A stretch of 64,000 nt of DNA from an uncultured Eubacteriales bacterium (GTDB lineage Bacteria > Bacillota > Clostridia > Christensenellales > Aristaeellaceae): positions 1 to 64,000 of the forward strand of contig URJB01000003.1 of assembly GCA_900548145.1 (NCBI GenBank), in the 5' to 3' direction. The position numbers were made by a program, and so were the translations under genes. Position 1 is the stretch's first letter. The number at the start of each line of letters is the position of its first letter. Shown here in pieces: positions 35,157 through 43,273 of this stretch. The notes beneath the pieces were generated by a model. That model ran no database searches. It saw nothing but the letters and a program-made list of their open reading frames with translations, and was not told where the DNA came from.

Positions 35157-36508
35157 TGGAAGGTATCCTCCTTTTTCACGGCTCCGGTGTGGTTGTACAC
35201 CGTCAGGGACAGGGTGGAGACGATCATGAAGATGAAAATGCCGATGGTAGAGGCCAGCGCGTAGTCGTGCTGATCCACCGTAAGTTTATACAGCCACGTG
35301 ACCAGCAGGTCGGTCTTGCCCGCCTGATAATAATCCAGCGCGAAGGGCCCGCCCGCCGTCAGCAGATAGATGACGTTGAAATTGTTGATATTGCCCACAA
35401 AGGTGGTAATGGTGGCGGGCGCGGTGACGAAGATCATATAGGGCAGCGTGATGCTGACAAATTTGCGCACCGGCCCCGCGCCGTCGATTTCGGCGCTTTC
35501 GTACAGGTCGGAGGGGATATTCATCAGAACGCCGCTGAAGGTCATCATGGTGTAGGGGATGCCGATCCACATATTGATGACCACGACGCAGACGCGCGCC
35601 AGCGTAGGATCCTGCAAAAAGGGCAGGGGAGAGTCGATCCAGCCCAGCTCCATCAGCGCCACGTTGACGGCCCCCTGCGGCTCCAGCGCCCGGGAGATCA
35701 GCAAAAGGCTGACAAACTGAGGAATCGCAATGGAAATGATAAACAGCGTGCGCCACAGCTTCTTCAGCCGCACGGCCTTGTGATTGATGACCACCGCCAG
35801 CAGCATTCCCAAAATGTAGTTGGTGAAGGTGGCCAGCACCGCCCAGACCATGGTCCAGGCCAGAATATGGAAAAAGGTATGGGTCTTGATGGCGTTGCCC
35901 AGAAAAATATCCGTTACGTTGGTCAGCCCCGTCCACGTGAATAGCTTTCCCGGAGGCTGATGGCTGGCGTCAAAATTGGTAAAGGCGATCAGCACCATGA
36001 AAATGATGGGCAGGACGGTAAAAAGAAGCAGCGTCGTCATGGGCGCGGTCAGCAGCGTCACGTGGAAACGCTCGTCCAGCAGGGTCTTTCCTTCCTCCCG
36101 GAAGGCGGGAACGGGCTTGCCTTCCTCCCGGAGGTGGAGAAGCTTGACCGTGCTTTTCAGGTTCAGAAACCACACATAAAGAAAAATGGCGGTCACGGCC
36201 AGCGTCAGCACGCTGTAGAGCAGGATGAGCATGGAATTATCACCGGGCACCCGCTGGTAGATCTGGTTGGCTTCATCCCAGACCCGCAGCTGCGTGTTTT
36301 CGCCCAAGGTGCCGAAATGGGACAGGTACTTCCAGCCAAAGCCGAAGAAAAACCAGAAGTACAGCGCCTCCGCACCCAGATACAGCAGTCCCTTGACGAT
36401 CTGCCCGAAGCGAAAGCAGCCGCTGCCCATCACCACCAGCGACAGGCGGGTGAAGAAATCTCCTTTTTTCCAGAAGGTTTTCCAGAAGCCGCTGAATCGG
36501 TTTTTCAC
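35153..36508 (-). CDS. malF: Maltodextrin ABC transporter permease MalF
   Basis: A 451-aa permease with an extended N-terminal region of extra helices typical of MalF/MdxF (GLLYLGAEALYFWFFFG; ILLYSVLTLAVTAIFLYVWF). The docking loop ESAEIDGAGPVRKFVSITLPYM is clear. The GTG at 36508 was taken as start because AAAGGAAG precedes it by seven bases; TTG at 36529 is the longer alternative. Partner of MalG. Confidence 0.92.
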   Translation of the reverse strand: MKNRFSGFWKTFWKKGDFFTRLSLVVMGSGCFRFGQIVKGLLYLGAEALYFWFFFGFGWKYLSHFGTLGENTQLRVWDEANQIYQRVPGDNSMLILLYSVLTLAVTAIFLYVWFLNLKSTVKLLHLREEGKPVPAFREEGKTLLDERFHVTLLTAPMTTLLLFTVLPIIFMVLIAFTNFDASHQPPGKLFTWTGLTNVTDIFLGNAIKTHTFFHILAWTMVWAVLATFTNYILGMLLAVVINHKAVRLKKLWRTLFIISIAIPQFVSLLLISRALEPQGAVNVALMELGWIDSPLPFLQDPTLARVCVVVINMWIGIPYTMMTFSGVLMNIPSDLYESAEIDGAGPVRKFVSITLPYMIFVTAPATITTFVGNINNFNVIYLLTAGGPFALDYYQAGKTDLLVTWLYKLTVDQHDYALASTIGIFIFMIVSTLSLTVYNHTGAVKKEDTFQ

Positions 36509-36539
36509 GGGAAAACTTCCTTTCCGCAAGAAAATCTGG

Positions 36540-36571
36540 CGCGGCCGAAGGGAATAGTCCCTCCGGCCGCG
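36540..36571 (-). other. Intercistronic hairpin between malE and malF
   Basis: CGCGGCCG and CGGCCGCG arms with an inner AGGGA/TCCCT pair form a strong stem around ATAG, with no T run. Such stems after the receptor gene usually protect its mRNA and lower expression of the permeases. Confidence 0.7.
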
Positions 36572-36580
36572 AATGGTTCG

Positions 36581-37759
36581 TTAGTTCTGCGTGGCGACGG
36601 TCTGCTCTACCAGCTGATCCAGCATGGCCTGCAGGTCGCTGCCGTTGTGGGCGACCAGCTCCGCGCCGAAAGCGCCGGCAGGAGTCCAGTAGCCGCCCAG
36701 CACGTGCTGGCTGATGGCATAGGCGCTCTGCGCGGCCAGCGCAGCCAGAGCGGGCTCGGAAGCCACGGCTTCGGAAGCGGCCACGTTCACATTGGAGGGG
36801 CCGTAGCCAAGCGCCTCAAAGCGGCGCAGCTGAGACTGCTCGTTGGTCAGGTACTCGGCCAGCTCCATGGCCTCCACGGGATGAGCGGTCTGGGTGTTCA
36901 CGCCCAGAATCTTGCAGCCCAGGAAGGAACCCATCTGAACCTGTTCGCCGCCGCAGGTGAAGGTGGGCAGCTTGCAGGCGGCGTAGTTGTCGCCCAGCCG
37001 TTCCTTCACAGCGGAAGAGATCCATGTGCCGCAGATGCCGGCGCAGATGGCGTCGCCGATGGAGCCCTGCAGAAGATCCTGCCCGCCGGCCAGGAAGGCG
37101 GGATGGTCGCACAGAGCGCGGATGGCTTCAGCGGCGGCCAGACCCTTTTCGTTGTTGAAATCGCAGATCTGCTTGCCGTCCGCGTCCAGCGTCAGCTGGC
37201 AGCCGTTGCCCAGGAAGAAGGAGGCCAGATACCAGCCGTTGGCCACGTCCATGTTGAACTTTTTCCCGGCCTTTTCGGCGGCGGCCAGAATGCCGTCCAG
37301 CGTCTGCACGTCTTCTTCGGTCAGGACGGACTTGTCATAGTAGAGGAAGTAGCCGTTGTCGGCGGTCATGGGGTAGCCGTACAGCACGCCGTCGTAGGTG
37401 GCGGCGTTGATGGCGCCGGCGGAATTCTCGGCGATGATCTGATCCCGGTTGCGGGTCACTTCATACAGCGCGTCGGCCTTCACCAGCTTGATGATCTGGT
37501 CGTCCGGGTAGGAGAACACGTCCGCCGCTGCGGCGGGATCCTCCAGATAACGGGCCTGCGCGTCGGCCTCGCCCACCACGCCGTAGGTGAACTTCCACTC
37601 GTTTTCGGGATGCTCGGCGGCAAAGGCGTTGCAAAGCTCCTCCAGCAGCGCCTGATCGGGCTGGGCCGACCAGACTTTCAGTTCGATCGTCTCCGCACAG
37701 GCGGCGGCGCTCAGGCAGACCATGAGAAGGGCCATCAGCATACAAAGCTTTTTTTTCAT
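36581..37759 (-). CDS. malE: Maltose/maltodextrin-binding protein
   Basis: A 392-aa extracellular receptor. MKKKLCMLMALLMVCLSAAACAE forms a signal peptide; the C in SAAACAE may serve as lipobox cysteine, making it a membrane-anchored lipoprotein. Mature segments ELKVWSAQPDQALLEEL, YGYPMTADNGYFLYYDKS and LASFFLGNGCQL match the MalE cluster. First gene of the operon, behind a good promoter and operator. Confidence 0.9.
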   Translation of the reverse strand: MKKKLCMLMALLMVCLSAAACAETIELKVWSAQPDQALLEELCNAFAAEHPENEWKFTYGVVGEADAQARYLEDPAAAADVFSYPDDQIIKLVKADALYEVTRNRDQIIAENSAGAINAATYDGVLYGYPMTADNGYFLYYDKSVLTEEDVQTLDGILAAAEKAGKKFNMDVANGWYLASFFLGNGCQLTLDADGKQICDFNNEKGLAAAEAIRALCDHPAFLAGGQDLLQGSIGDAICAGICGTWISSAVKERLGDNYAACKLPTFTCGGEQVQMGSFLGCKILGVNTQTAHPVEAMELAEYLTNEQSQLRRFEALGYGPSNVNVAASEAVASEPALAALAAQSAYAISQHVLGGYWTPAGAFGAELVAHNGSDLQAMLDQLVEQTVATQN

Positions 37760-37807
37760 CGGTTCTTTCCTCCATTTTCAATTGATTTCGGTCTCACCGT
37801 TGCTTTT

Positions 37808-37860
37808 ATCATAAGGCTTTGACGGGAATGCGTCAACGAAAAATCACGAAAGCGCTTTCG
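37808..37860 (-). promoter_or_regulatory. Promoter and 14-bp LacI/CcpA-type operator of the mal operon
   Basis: Minus-strand TTGACG (37831-37836) and TATGAT (37808-37813) are 17 bases apart. Just upstream of the -35 lies the perfect palindrome CGAAAGCGCTTTCG (37847-37860), a classic LacI-family/CcpA site shape. Its position upstream of, not within, the promoter is unusual for simple repression. Confidence 0.82.
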
Positions 37861-37974
37861 CTCGAAGGCTCGGTGGACGGCTGGTCTCATTTTATGCCGC
37901 TTGAGGAAGGAAAAACCGTGAAACACAAGAACGTTCCGCCTGTAAGGAGCATCTGCCGCAAATCGGCAGAAACA

Positions 37975-38006
37975 AAAAACGCCCTTTTCGAAAAGGCGTT
38001 TTTCGT
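37975..38006. terminator. Bidirectional terminator beside the XRE gene
   Basis: ACGCCCTTTTCGAAAAGGCGT is a near-perfect hairpin with A and T runs on its two sides. It ends the XRE regulator gene on the minus strand. Confidence 0.8.
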
Positions 38007-38013
38007 ATGATTT

Positions 38014-38598
38014 TCAGATCTTCTGCATTTTCAGCCCGTGCCGGGTGCAGTACCAGAACAGCGTGCCGTGAGCGTAGAAAGGAAAACGAGCTTCCAGACT
38101 CCATTCCGGGTACAGCTTTTTCAGGATCAGCGTATCGTTGGAAAGAAACGCGATAAAGGAAATGTAGTGCTCCCGACCCATTTCGTGGCCGGAGGTCACG
38201 TACCATTCCCCGTCAGAAAGCTCCGCATGGAGCCGTTCCTCCGGCGCGGCGGCCTGTACGGGCAGGGGAGAGAGCTTTCGTCCGCAGCAGACCGCGTCGG
38301 TCTGCTCCGTGGAAAACAGCAGATTGCCACAGCCCGGGCAAACGTAGAAGTTCAGCTTTTTCAAATTGCCGCTGCTGGAACCGTGCTCCTGAAGCTCCCC
38401 GTACAAAAGGGCCTTCACATCCACGTCCAGCGCCCGGGCCAGCGTGGGCAGCAGGGAAATATCCGGCACGCCGCTGCCGCATTCCCACTTGGAAACCGTC
38501 TTGTCGCTGACGCAGAGCTTTTCGGCCAGCTCCAGCTGCGTCATTCCGTTCTTCTGCCGCTGGGAGCGGATCACCGCTCCTGTTTTGATGGGATCCAT
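38014..38598 (-). CDS. XRE-family regulator with C-terminal Cys-rich domain
   Basis: A 194-aa protein. The N-terminal HTH_3 domain (GAVIRSQRQKNGMTQLELAEK, then VSDKTVSKWECG; about residues 5-60) is followed by a putative zinc ribbon (YVCPGCGNLLF, then AVCCG) and a C-terminal region HYISFIAFLSNDTLILKKLYPEW resembling other XRE regulators of Clostridia. The ATG at 38598 was preferred since AAAGGAGGT lies 8 bases upstream. The regulated target is unknown; the divergent SGNH hydrolase is one candidate. Confidence 0.85.
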   Translation of the reverse strand: MDPIKTGAVIRSQRQKNGMTQLELAEKLCVSDKTVSKWECGSGVPDISLLPTLARALDVDVKALLYGELQEHGSSSGNLKKLNFYVCPGCGNLLFSTEQTDAVCCGRKLSPLPVQAAAPEERLHAELSDGEWYVTSGHEMGREHYISFIAFLSNDTLILKKLYPEWSLEARFPFYAHGTLFWYCTRHGLKMQKI

Positions 38599-38689
38599 TT
38601 CGTCCACCTCCTTTCCCATCATAGCCGAAAAGCGGCCGCCGCACAATCAACGCTTCGTAGATAAGCGGAAAAGTATGGAAGATCGTCTC

Positions 38690-38719
38690 TTGACAGGCGT
38701 TTTTTTATGCGGCTATACT
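38690..38719 (+). promoter_or_regulatory. Promoter of the SGNH hydrolase gene
   Basis: TTGACA (38690-38695) and TATACT (38714-38719) with an 18-base spacer, 86 bases ahead of the ATG, which follows AAAGGAGGT. Confidence 0.8.
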
Positions 38720-38805
38720 AGGGCAAATCCGGCCAACGGACAGGGAAACGGCGGGGCGGATGAATAAAAATCGGCTGCGTTTCCAATGCAAAGGAGGTAT
38801 TTCAG

Positions 38806-39456
38806 ATGATTTTGGGAAAAAATGATAAACTGCTGTTCATCGGCGACTCCATTTCGGATTACGATCGGAAAAAGCCCGTGGGGGAAGGGCTGTTCAATGC
38901 CTGGGGCACCAGCTATGTGGCGGATGCGGGCGCGCTTTTGTGCTGTATGTACCCTGAGCTGAACCTGCGTATCGTCAATATGGGCATCAGCGGGAATCAG
39001 ATCCGTGATCTGGACGAGCGCTGGCAGACGGACGTGCTGGATCAGAAGCCGGATCATGTCAGCGTGCTGATCGGTATCAACGACGTGTGGCGGCAGTTCG
39101 ACTCTCCCCAGATGACGGAGCAGCACGTGCCTCTGGACGAATACGAGGCCACCTACCGCAAACTGATCGAAAAGACGTTGCCCACGGTAAAGGGCATGAT
39201 CCTCATGACCCCGTACTTCATGGAACCCAACCGAAACGACCCCATGCGGGCCCGGATGGACGAATACGGCGCGGTCGTCCGCAAGCTGGCGGAGGAATAC
39301 AGGCTGGTGTTTGTAGACCTGCAGGCAGGCTGGGACCGGCTGTTTGAGCATATGCACCCCTGCAATATCGCATGGGACCGCATCCACCCCAACCAGACCG
39401 GCTGTATGTATATCGCCAAGCAGTTCCTCGAGGCCATCGGCGCGGATCGGGCGTAA
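38806..39456 (+). CDS. SGNH/GDSL-family hydrolase
   Basis: A 216-aa cytoplasmic lipase/esterase-like enzyme. Block I FIGDSISDY holds the nucleophile Ser, block II NMGISGNQIRD the Gly, block III IGINDVWRQF the Asn, and block V DRIHPNQTGCMYIA the catalytic Asp and His. All four SGNH landmarks are intact. Such enzymes often deacetylate oligosaccharides such as acetylated xylan or mannan; the true substrate is not evident. Confidence 0.93.
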   Translation: MILGKNDKLLFIGDSISDYDRKKPVGEGLFNAWGTSYVADAGALLCCMYPELNLRIVNMGISGNQIRDLDERWQTDVLDQKPDHVSVLIGINDVWRQFDSPQMTEQHVPLDEYEATYRKLIEKTLPTVKGMILMTPYFMEPNRNDPMRARMDEYGAVVRKLAEEYRLVFVDLQAGWDRLFEHMHPCNIAWDRIHPNQTGCMYIAKQFLEAIGADRA

Positions 39457-39465
39457 AAATTTCAG

Positions 39466-39494
39466 GCGGCGGAAGAAACCTTCCGCCGCTTTTT
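39466..39494 (+). terminator. Terminator of the SGNH hydrolase gene
   Basis: GCGGCGGAAG (39466-39475) pairs with CTTCCGCCGC (39480-39489), followed by five T. Confidence 0.88.
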
Positions 39495-39515
39495 GCATAG
39501 CCTTTTGCGGCACAT

Positions 39516-39559
39516 AAAAACGCCCCGGCTTCCTTCGGTTCAGGAAGGAAGCCGGGGCG
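39516..39559 (-). terminator. Terminator of the HU gene
   Basis: A 16-bp perfect stem, CGCCCCGGCTTCCTTC (39521-39536) with 39544-39559, followed on the minus strand by five T. Confidence 0.9.
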
Positions 39560-39574
39560 CAGAAAAAACGGAAA

Positions 39575-39850
39575 TTACTTGTTCACGCTGTCCTTCAGGG
39601 CCTTGCCAGCCTTGAAAGCGGGAGCCTTGGAAGCGGCGATCTCCACAGCCTCGCCAGTGCGGGGATTGCGGGCGGTGCGGGCGGCACGGTTCACAACTTC
39701 GAAGCTGCCGAAGCCCACGATCTGCACCTTTTCACCGGCGGTCAGGGACTCGGTCACGGTCTCGGTGAAGGCGGCCAGAACCTTCTCGGCGTCCTTCTTG
39801 GAGAGAGCGGCTTTTTCGGAAATAGCGTTTACCAGTTCAGCTTTATTCAT
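39575..39850 (-). CDS. hup: HU-type DNA-binding protein
   Basis: A 91-aa nucleoid protein. MNKAELVNAISEKAALSKKDAE opens the dimerisation helices, VGFGSFEVVNRAARTARNPRTGE is the DNA-binding arm signature, and APAFKAGKALKDSVN closes the fold. Bends and compacts DNA as a dimer. The open frame continues far upstream, but the ATG at 39850 has an AAGGAGG site and the correct family length. Own promoter and terminator. Confidence 0.97.
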   Translation of the reverse strand: MNKAELVNAISEKAALSKKDAEKVLAAFTETVTESLTAGEKVQIVGFGSFEVVNRAARTARNPRTGEAVEIAASKAPAFKAGKALKDSVNK

Positions 39851-39890
39851 AGTGATATCCTCCTTATCATAGTTGGGGTAGCAGAATGGG

Positions 39891-39919
39891 AGTATAGCAA
39901 AACCGATCGCGGCTGTCAA
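39891..39919 (-). promoter_or_regulatory. Promoter of the HU gene
   Basis: Minus-strand TTGACA (39914-39919) and TATACT (39891-39896), spacer 17 bases, 41 bases from the ATG. Close to consensus, as expected for an abundant protein. The 230 bp from here to the next gene show no other feature. Confidence 0.87.
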
Positions 39920-40148
39920 TGCCTGAAAGCCCTTCTGAACAGGGAAAAAGCCAATTTTTACGCTTTTTGGAAGACACAGGCGGATGTTTTTACTTTTTTT
40001 ACGGGAAAAGCCGACTTTTTGACCGTGGGACGGGCTTTGACGGACAGGCAGGAGTTCCCGTGACGCACGTCGTATTTCTTTTTGGTAAAAGGCGAGAAAA
40101 ACGTCCGCTTTTTTGCACGGACGAGAGTATTTTTTCGGAGGCAACCAG

Positions 40149-40841
40149 ATGGAAAAGGAAAAGAAAGTACGGGAGGCTCTTTCACTGGAAAGGGCGCTGA
40201 TGGAACGACTGAGCCAGTCGGAGATTCGAAATTGGCTGAAAAAATACGCCATGCCCTATCAGGAACTGATGTCCTGCTACCGCTGCGCGCTGATGGAGGC
40301 GGAAACCAAATTCAACGTGCTGGACGAGGAACTTTCCCTGCGCTATGACCGCAACCCTATCGAAAGCATCAAATCCCGCATCAAGTCGCCGGAAAGCATC
40401 ATGGACAAGGCTGTGCGCAAGGGCATCCCTCTGACGGTGGAAAGCATCGAGGAAAACCTGCGGGACATTGCGGGCCTGCGGGTGATCTGCGCGTTCCCCA
40501 GCGACATTTATATGATGGCCGACGCGCTGCTCCGTCAGGACGACGTGACTTTGATCGAACGCAAGGATTACATTCAGAACCCCAAGGACAACGGCTACCG
40601 CAGCCTGCATCTGATCATCGAAATTCCCATTTTCCTGCATAATCAGACCCGGCGGATGAAGGTAGAGGTGCAGCTGCGCACCATCGCTATGGACTGGTGG
40701 GCCAGCCTGGAACACAAAATTCGCTACAAAAAGAACCTGACGGACGATGAAGCGATCTTTGCCGAGCTGCGGGAATGCGCGGAGACCAGCGCCATGCTGG
40801 ATCAGCGGATGCAGAGCATTCATGAAAAAGCGGGGGATTAA
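40149..40841 (+). CDS. Small alarmone synthetase (RelQ/YjbM-like GTP pyrophosphokinase)
   Basis: A 230-aa single-domain (p)ppGpp synthetase. The RelA/SpoT synthetase core is evident: RYDRNPIESIKSRIKSPES, DIAGLRVICAFPSDIYMMAD, RKDYIQNPKDNGYRSLHL and VEVQLRTIAMDWWASLEHKIRYK. There is no HD hydrolase, TGS or ACT domain, so it is a stand-alone synthetase transferring pyrophosphate from ATP to GTP or GDP. The ATG at 40149 follows GGAGG; a frame extension to 40113 is not needed. Confidence 0.93.
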   Translation: MEKEKKVREALSLERALMERLSQSEIRNWLKKYAMPYQELMSCYRCALMEAETKFNVLDEELSLRYDRNPIESIKSRIKSPESIMDKAVRKGIPLTVESIEENLRDIAGLRVICAFPSDIYMMADALLRQDDVTLIERKDYIQNPKDNGYRSLHLIIEIPIFLHNQTRRMKVEVQLRTIAMDWWASLEHKIRYKKNLTDDEAIFAELRECAETSAMLDQRMQSIHEKAGD

Positions 40842-40949
40842 GGGAAAACTTCCGTTTGGATTTTGGCCGTGCGAGGGGACTTTTTTCTCCCAGTATGGGA
40901 CGCCGGACAAACACGTCTGATAGGACGTGATTCATGGAACGAAACAGAC

Positions 40950-40998
40950 AAACCGCCAACCCTTCCGTCACTGCGGAATGTTGGCGGTTTGATTTTTT
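40950..40998 (+). terminator. Terminator after the alarmone synthetase gene
   Basis: AAACCGCCAAC (40950-40960) pairs exactly with GTTGGCGGTTT (40980-40990), followed by GATTTTTT. Confidence 0.88.
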
Positions 40999-41025
40999 GG
41001 AAAGCCCAAATAACCGGCCTCTCCG

Positions 41026-41397
41026 TTATTTTTTTCCTTCGCTTTTCAGCAGCTCCACCAGTTCTTCCATTTCCTTCACAGTGATCTCGCCGGAGTCCAC
41101 CAGCGTGTTCATCAGCAGCGAAGCGTTGCCGGAAAAGACACGGTTCAGCAGCTTGTGGGTCTGGTCGGAACGGGCGGCCTCCCGGCTGACCAGCGGTGTG
41201 TACATTTTCACCGGGCCTGTCTCGTCCACCGAGACGGTGCCCTTTTCCTGCATCCGTTTGAGCAGCGTAATGACCGTGTGACGGGTCCACCCGGTAGCGG
41301 GGGCCAGCAGTTTGGTGATCTCCGGCATGGAACGGGGAGAAGCGTCCCACAGAATTTCCATAATTTTCCATTCGGCTTCGGTGCATTGGAAAGGCAT
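41026..41397 (-). CDS. BlaI/MecI/CopY-family repressor
   Basis: A 123-aa winged-helix repressor: TEAEWKIMEILWDASPRSMPEI, then GWTRHTVITLLKRMQEKGTV is the DNA-binding domain (about residues 6-72), and VKMYTPLVSREAAR links to the dimerisation helices. In this family the repressor is usually paired with a BlaR1-type sensor protease; none is adjacent. Its promoter overlaps an operator-like sequence, so autoregulation is likely. Target genes are unknown. Confidence 0.9.
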   Translation of the reverse strand: MPFQCTEAEWKIMEILWDASPRSMPEITKLLAPATGWTRHTVITLLKRMQEKGTVSVDETGPVKMYTPLVSREAARSDQTHKLLNRVFSGNASLLMNTLVDSGEITVKEMEELVELLKSEGKK

Positions 41398-41441
41398 GAA
41401 ACATTCCTCCTTCGGTTGGGCACAGGTGATGTTACGCCTTT

Positions 41442-41470
41442 AGAATACATTTGTCTACCAAATCTGTCAA
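41442..41470 (-). promoter_or_regulatory. Promoter and probable BlaI-type operator
   Basis: Minus-strand TTGACA (41465-41470) and TATTCT (41442-41447) are 17 bases apart. The spacer ends in TAGACAAATGTAT, an imperfect TACA...TGTA-type palindrome like BlaI/CopY operators, placed where bound repressor would block polymerase. Confidence 0.7.
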
Positions 41471-41511
41471 TGGAAAAATTCTGCCGGATGGAAATAAAAG
41501 CAGCTTCAAGG

Positions 41512-41545
41512 AAAAAGCACGGCGCGGAAGCGTTTTTCTTCCGCG
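41512..41545 (-). terminator. Terminator of the MerR-family gene
   Basis: CGCGGAAG (41523-41530) pairs with CTTCCGCG (41538-41545); on the minus strand GTGC and five T follow. Confidence 0.75.
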
Positions 41546-41555
41546 TCGGCCGGCG

Positions 41556-42371
41556 TTATTTCTTTTGAACCGGGTAGCATACCTCCGTCACAAATTCCTC
41601 TGGACTTTGGGTCTCGTGAGGGCTGACGTGATAAATATTGAACATGGGCCCCGCGTAATCGTAGCCGTTGGAATGAATCCAGGAGGCCATGGCGGCGTAT
41701 ACGTCGTTCATCTGATCGTATCCGCCCCGGAAAATGCAGCTGGCCACAGTAACGGCGGGCAGCGTGTGGAAACGCACGTGCTCCGTGTCGGTATAGCTGC
41801 CCTTGACGGTCTTTTGCACCTCGACCTCCACGTTGCTCTCTTTGTATTCGCCGTCCAGAAACACGGCGCAGCAGAGGCAGGGATTATCGGGAATCAGGTG
41901 CTGGGAGTCGGTTTCCGAAAGAAGCGTCTGCCAGGCAAGGCCCTCGTCCTCATAGCGGGGCAGAATCATGCGCACACAGGCGGCCTGGCGCTGGGGGATG
42001 ATTTTGACGTTGACGTTATAATTCATGTTTTCTTCCTTTCTCAGCCTTTTTCGGGCGGTGTCCAGAAGCAGCATTCGGCGGGCTGTTTCATCGGCCAGAA
42101 CGAGCAGCTCCGCCTCCCGGGCTGCCAGATAGCCGTCCAGCCGCTCCCGGTCGTCGTAGATCAGCAGAATTTCCCGAATCTCCGCCAGACCGAATCCCAT
42201 TTCTTTCAAGGCGTTGATGCGGTAGATCGTAGGCAGCTGTTCTTCGCCGTAATAGCGGTAGCCGGTGAATGCGTCCACTTTGCCGGGGGCCAGCAGGCCA
42301 ATCTCGTCATAGTGGCGCAGCATCCGAATGCTGACTCTGGATAATTTGGAAAAATCTCCGATTTTTAACAT
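41556..42371 (-). CDS. MerR-family regulator with GyrI-like effector domain
   Basis: A 271-aa BmrR-type regulator. The MerR winged helix is at the N-terminus (MLKIGDFSKLSRVSIRMLRHYDEIGLL, first 70 residues), then a dimerisation helix, then a GyrI-like small-molecule-binding domain (VNVKIIPQRQAACVRMILPRY...). Such proteins usually sense cationic drugs or hydrophobic compounds, but no transporter is adjacent. The ATG at 42371 with GGAGGT upstream was chosen; a 23-residue extension lacks support. Confidence 0.9.
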   Translation of the reverse strand: MLKIGDFSKLSRVSIRMLRHYDEIGLLAPGKVDAFTGYRYYGEEQLPTIYRINALKEMGFGLAEIREILLIYDDRERLDGYLAAREAELLVLADETARRMLLLDTARKRLRKEENMNYNVNVKIIPQRQAACVRMILPRYEDEGLAWQTLLSETDSQHLIPDNPCLCCAVFLDGEYKESNVEVEVQKTVKGSYTDTEHVRFHTLPAVTVASCIFRGGYDQMNDVYAAMASWIHSNGYDYAGPMFNIYHVSPHETQSPEEFVTEVCYPVQKK

Positions 42372-42454
42372 GGCGGTACCTCCGTGCCTTTCTTCTTGAG
42401 CTCGGAGCCAGCATAAGCCCTCCCACAATGGAAGAGTCAAGCGTTTTTTTCAAT

Positions 42455-42508
42455 CAAAAATCAGGCTGGTGGAAAACGGCCTTTATGAAGCGCCGCCCGC
42501 AGCCTGAT
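42455..42508 (-). terminator. Terminator of the TetR-nitrilase operon
   Basis: ATCAGGCTG (42460-42468) pairs with CAGCCTGAT (42500-42508); T residues follow on the minus strand. Confidence 0.7.
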
Positions 42509-42520
42509 CCAAATAGGTTG

Positions 42521-43258
42521 TTATAGTTCGATCAGCAGGGTCCCCGGTCTGCCGGAGGGAAGCTCCCGCACGATGGAGCCGTTCCGAAAATGAACGCAAG
42601 CGCCCGTGGCACAGTCCGTGGCGGTGGGGTCAGTGCAGAATGGGTTGACCAGCAGCACGTCATGGCCGCAGTGCGCTGCCTGTTGGGCGTACTCGTACTT
42701 GACGGTGTCGTTCCATTCGGCGGGGCTGTAGTCGCACCAGACGGGCCACAGCACCACGTCGGCCTGCAGCGCCTTCATTTCTTCCGGCCGGCCTTCCGTC
42801 CAAAGGTCGCCGCACAGGCCGACGGCGAAGCTTTTTCCGTTGCAGGTGAACTTCTCGAAGCGTTCGCCCTCCCGGTAGTGTTCGTCCGTCTGGGAAACGT
42901 CCTTCCATCCCACGCTCACCCGGTGGAAAAGATTCACCAGCTCGCCGTCCGCACCGATCGTCAGCTGGGCGCTGTATAAATGATCGCCCCGGCGCTCGAT
43001 CATCCCAAAGGATACGGCCAGACGGTATTCTTTCGCGGCGGCGCGGATCCGCCGGACGGGAGCGTCTTCGAGTGAGATACCGACGGAACGATCCTTTTCG
43101 TAATCCCAGCACAGGCATTCAAAGCCCTGCAGGATCGATTCGCCGAAAACGATCAGCTCCACTTTTTCGCGATAGGCTTTCATGTATTCAAGAAGGGTTT
43201 GCAGATTAAATTTGATCTCTCGATTGATCACAGGCGCGGAGGCCAATAGGATTCTCAT
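42521..43258 (-). CDS. Nitrilase-superfamily (carbon-nitrogen hydrolase) protein
   Basis: A 245-aa C-N hydrolase fold protein. Of the Glu-Lys-Cys triad, Glu is in LIVFGESILQG and Cys in AVGLCGDLW. The segment where the Lys is expected reads NLFHRVSVGW, with Arg at the aligned position. It may be a variant amidase or have lost activity. Neighbouring YSPAEWNDTVKYEYAQQAAHCGHDVLLVN matches the family C-terminal half. Downstream of the TetR gene by 15 bases and surely cotranscribed. Confidence 0.85.
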   Translation of the reverse strand: MRILLASAPVINREIKFNLQTLLEYMKAYREKVELIVFGESILQGFECLCWDYEKDRSVGISLEDAPVRRIRAAAKEYRLAVSFGMIERRGDHLYSAQLTIGADGELVNLFHRVSVGWKDVSQTDEHYREGERFEKFTCNGKSFAVGLCGDLWTEGRPEEMKALQADVVLWPVWCDYSPAEWNDTVKYEYAQQAAHCGHDVLLVNPFCTDPTATDCATGACVHFRNGSIVRELPSGRPGTLLIEL

Positions 43259-43273
43259 GGATGGAACTCCCGA

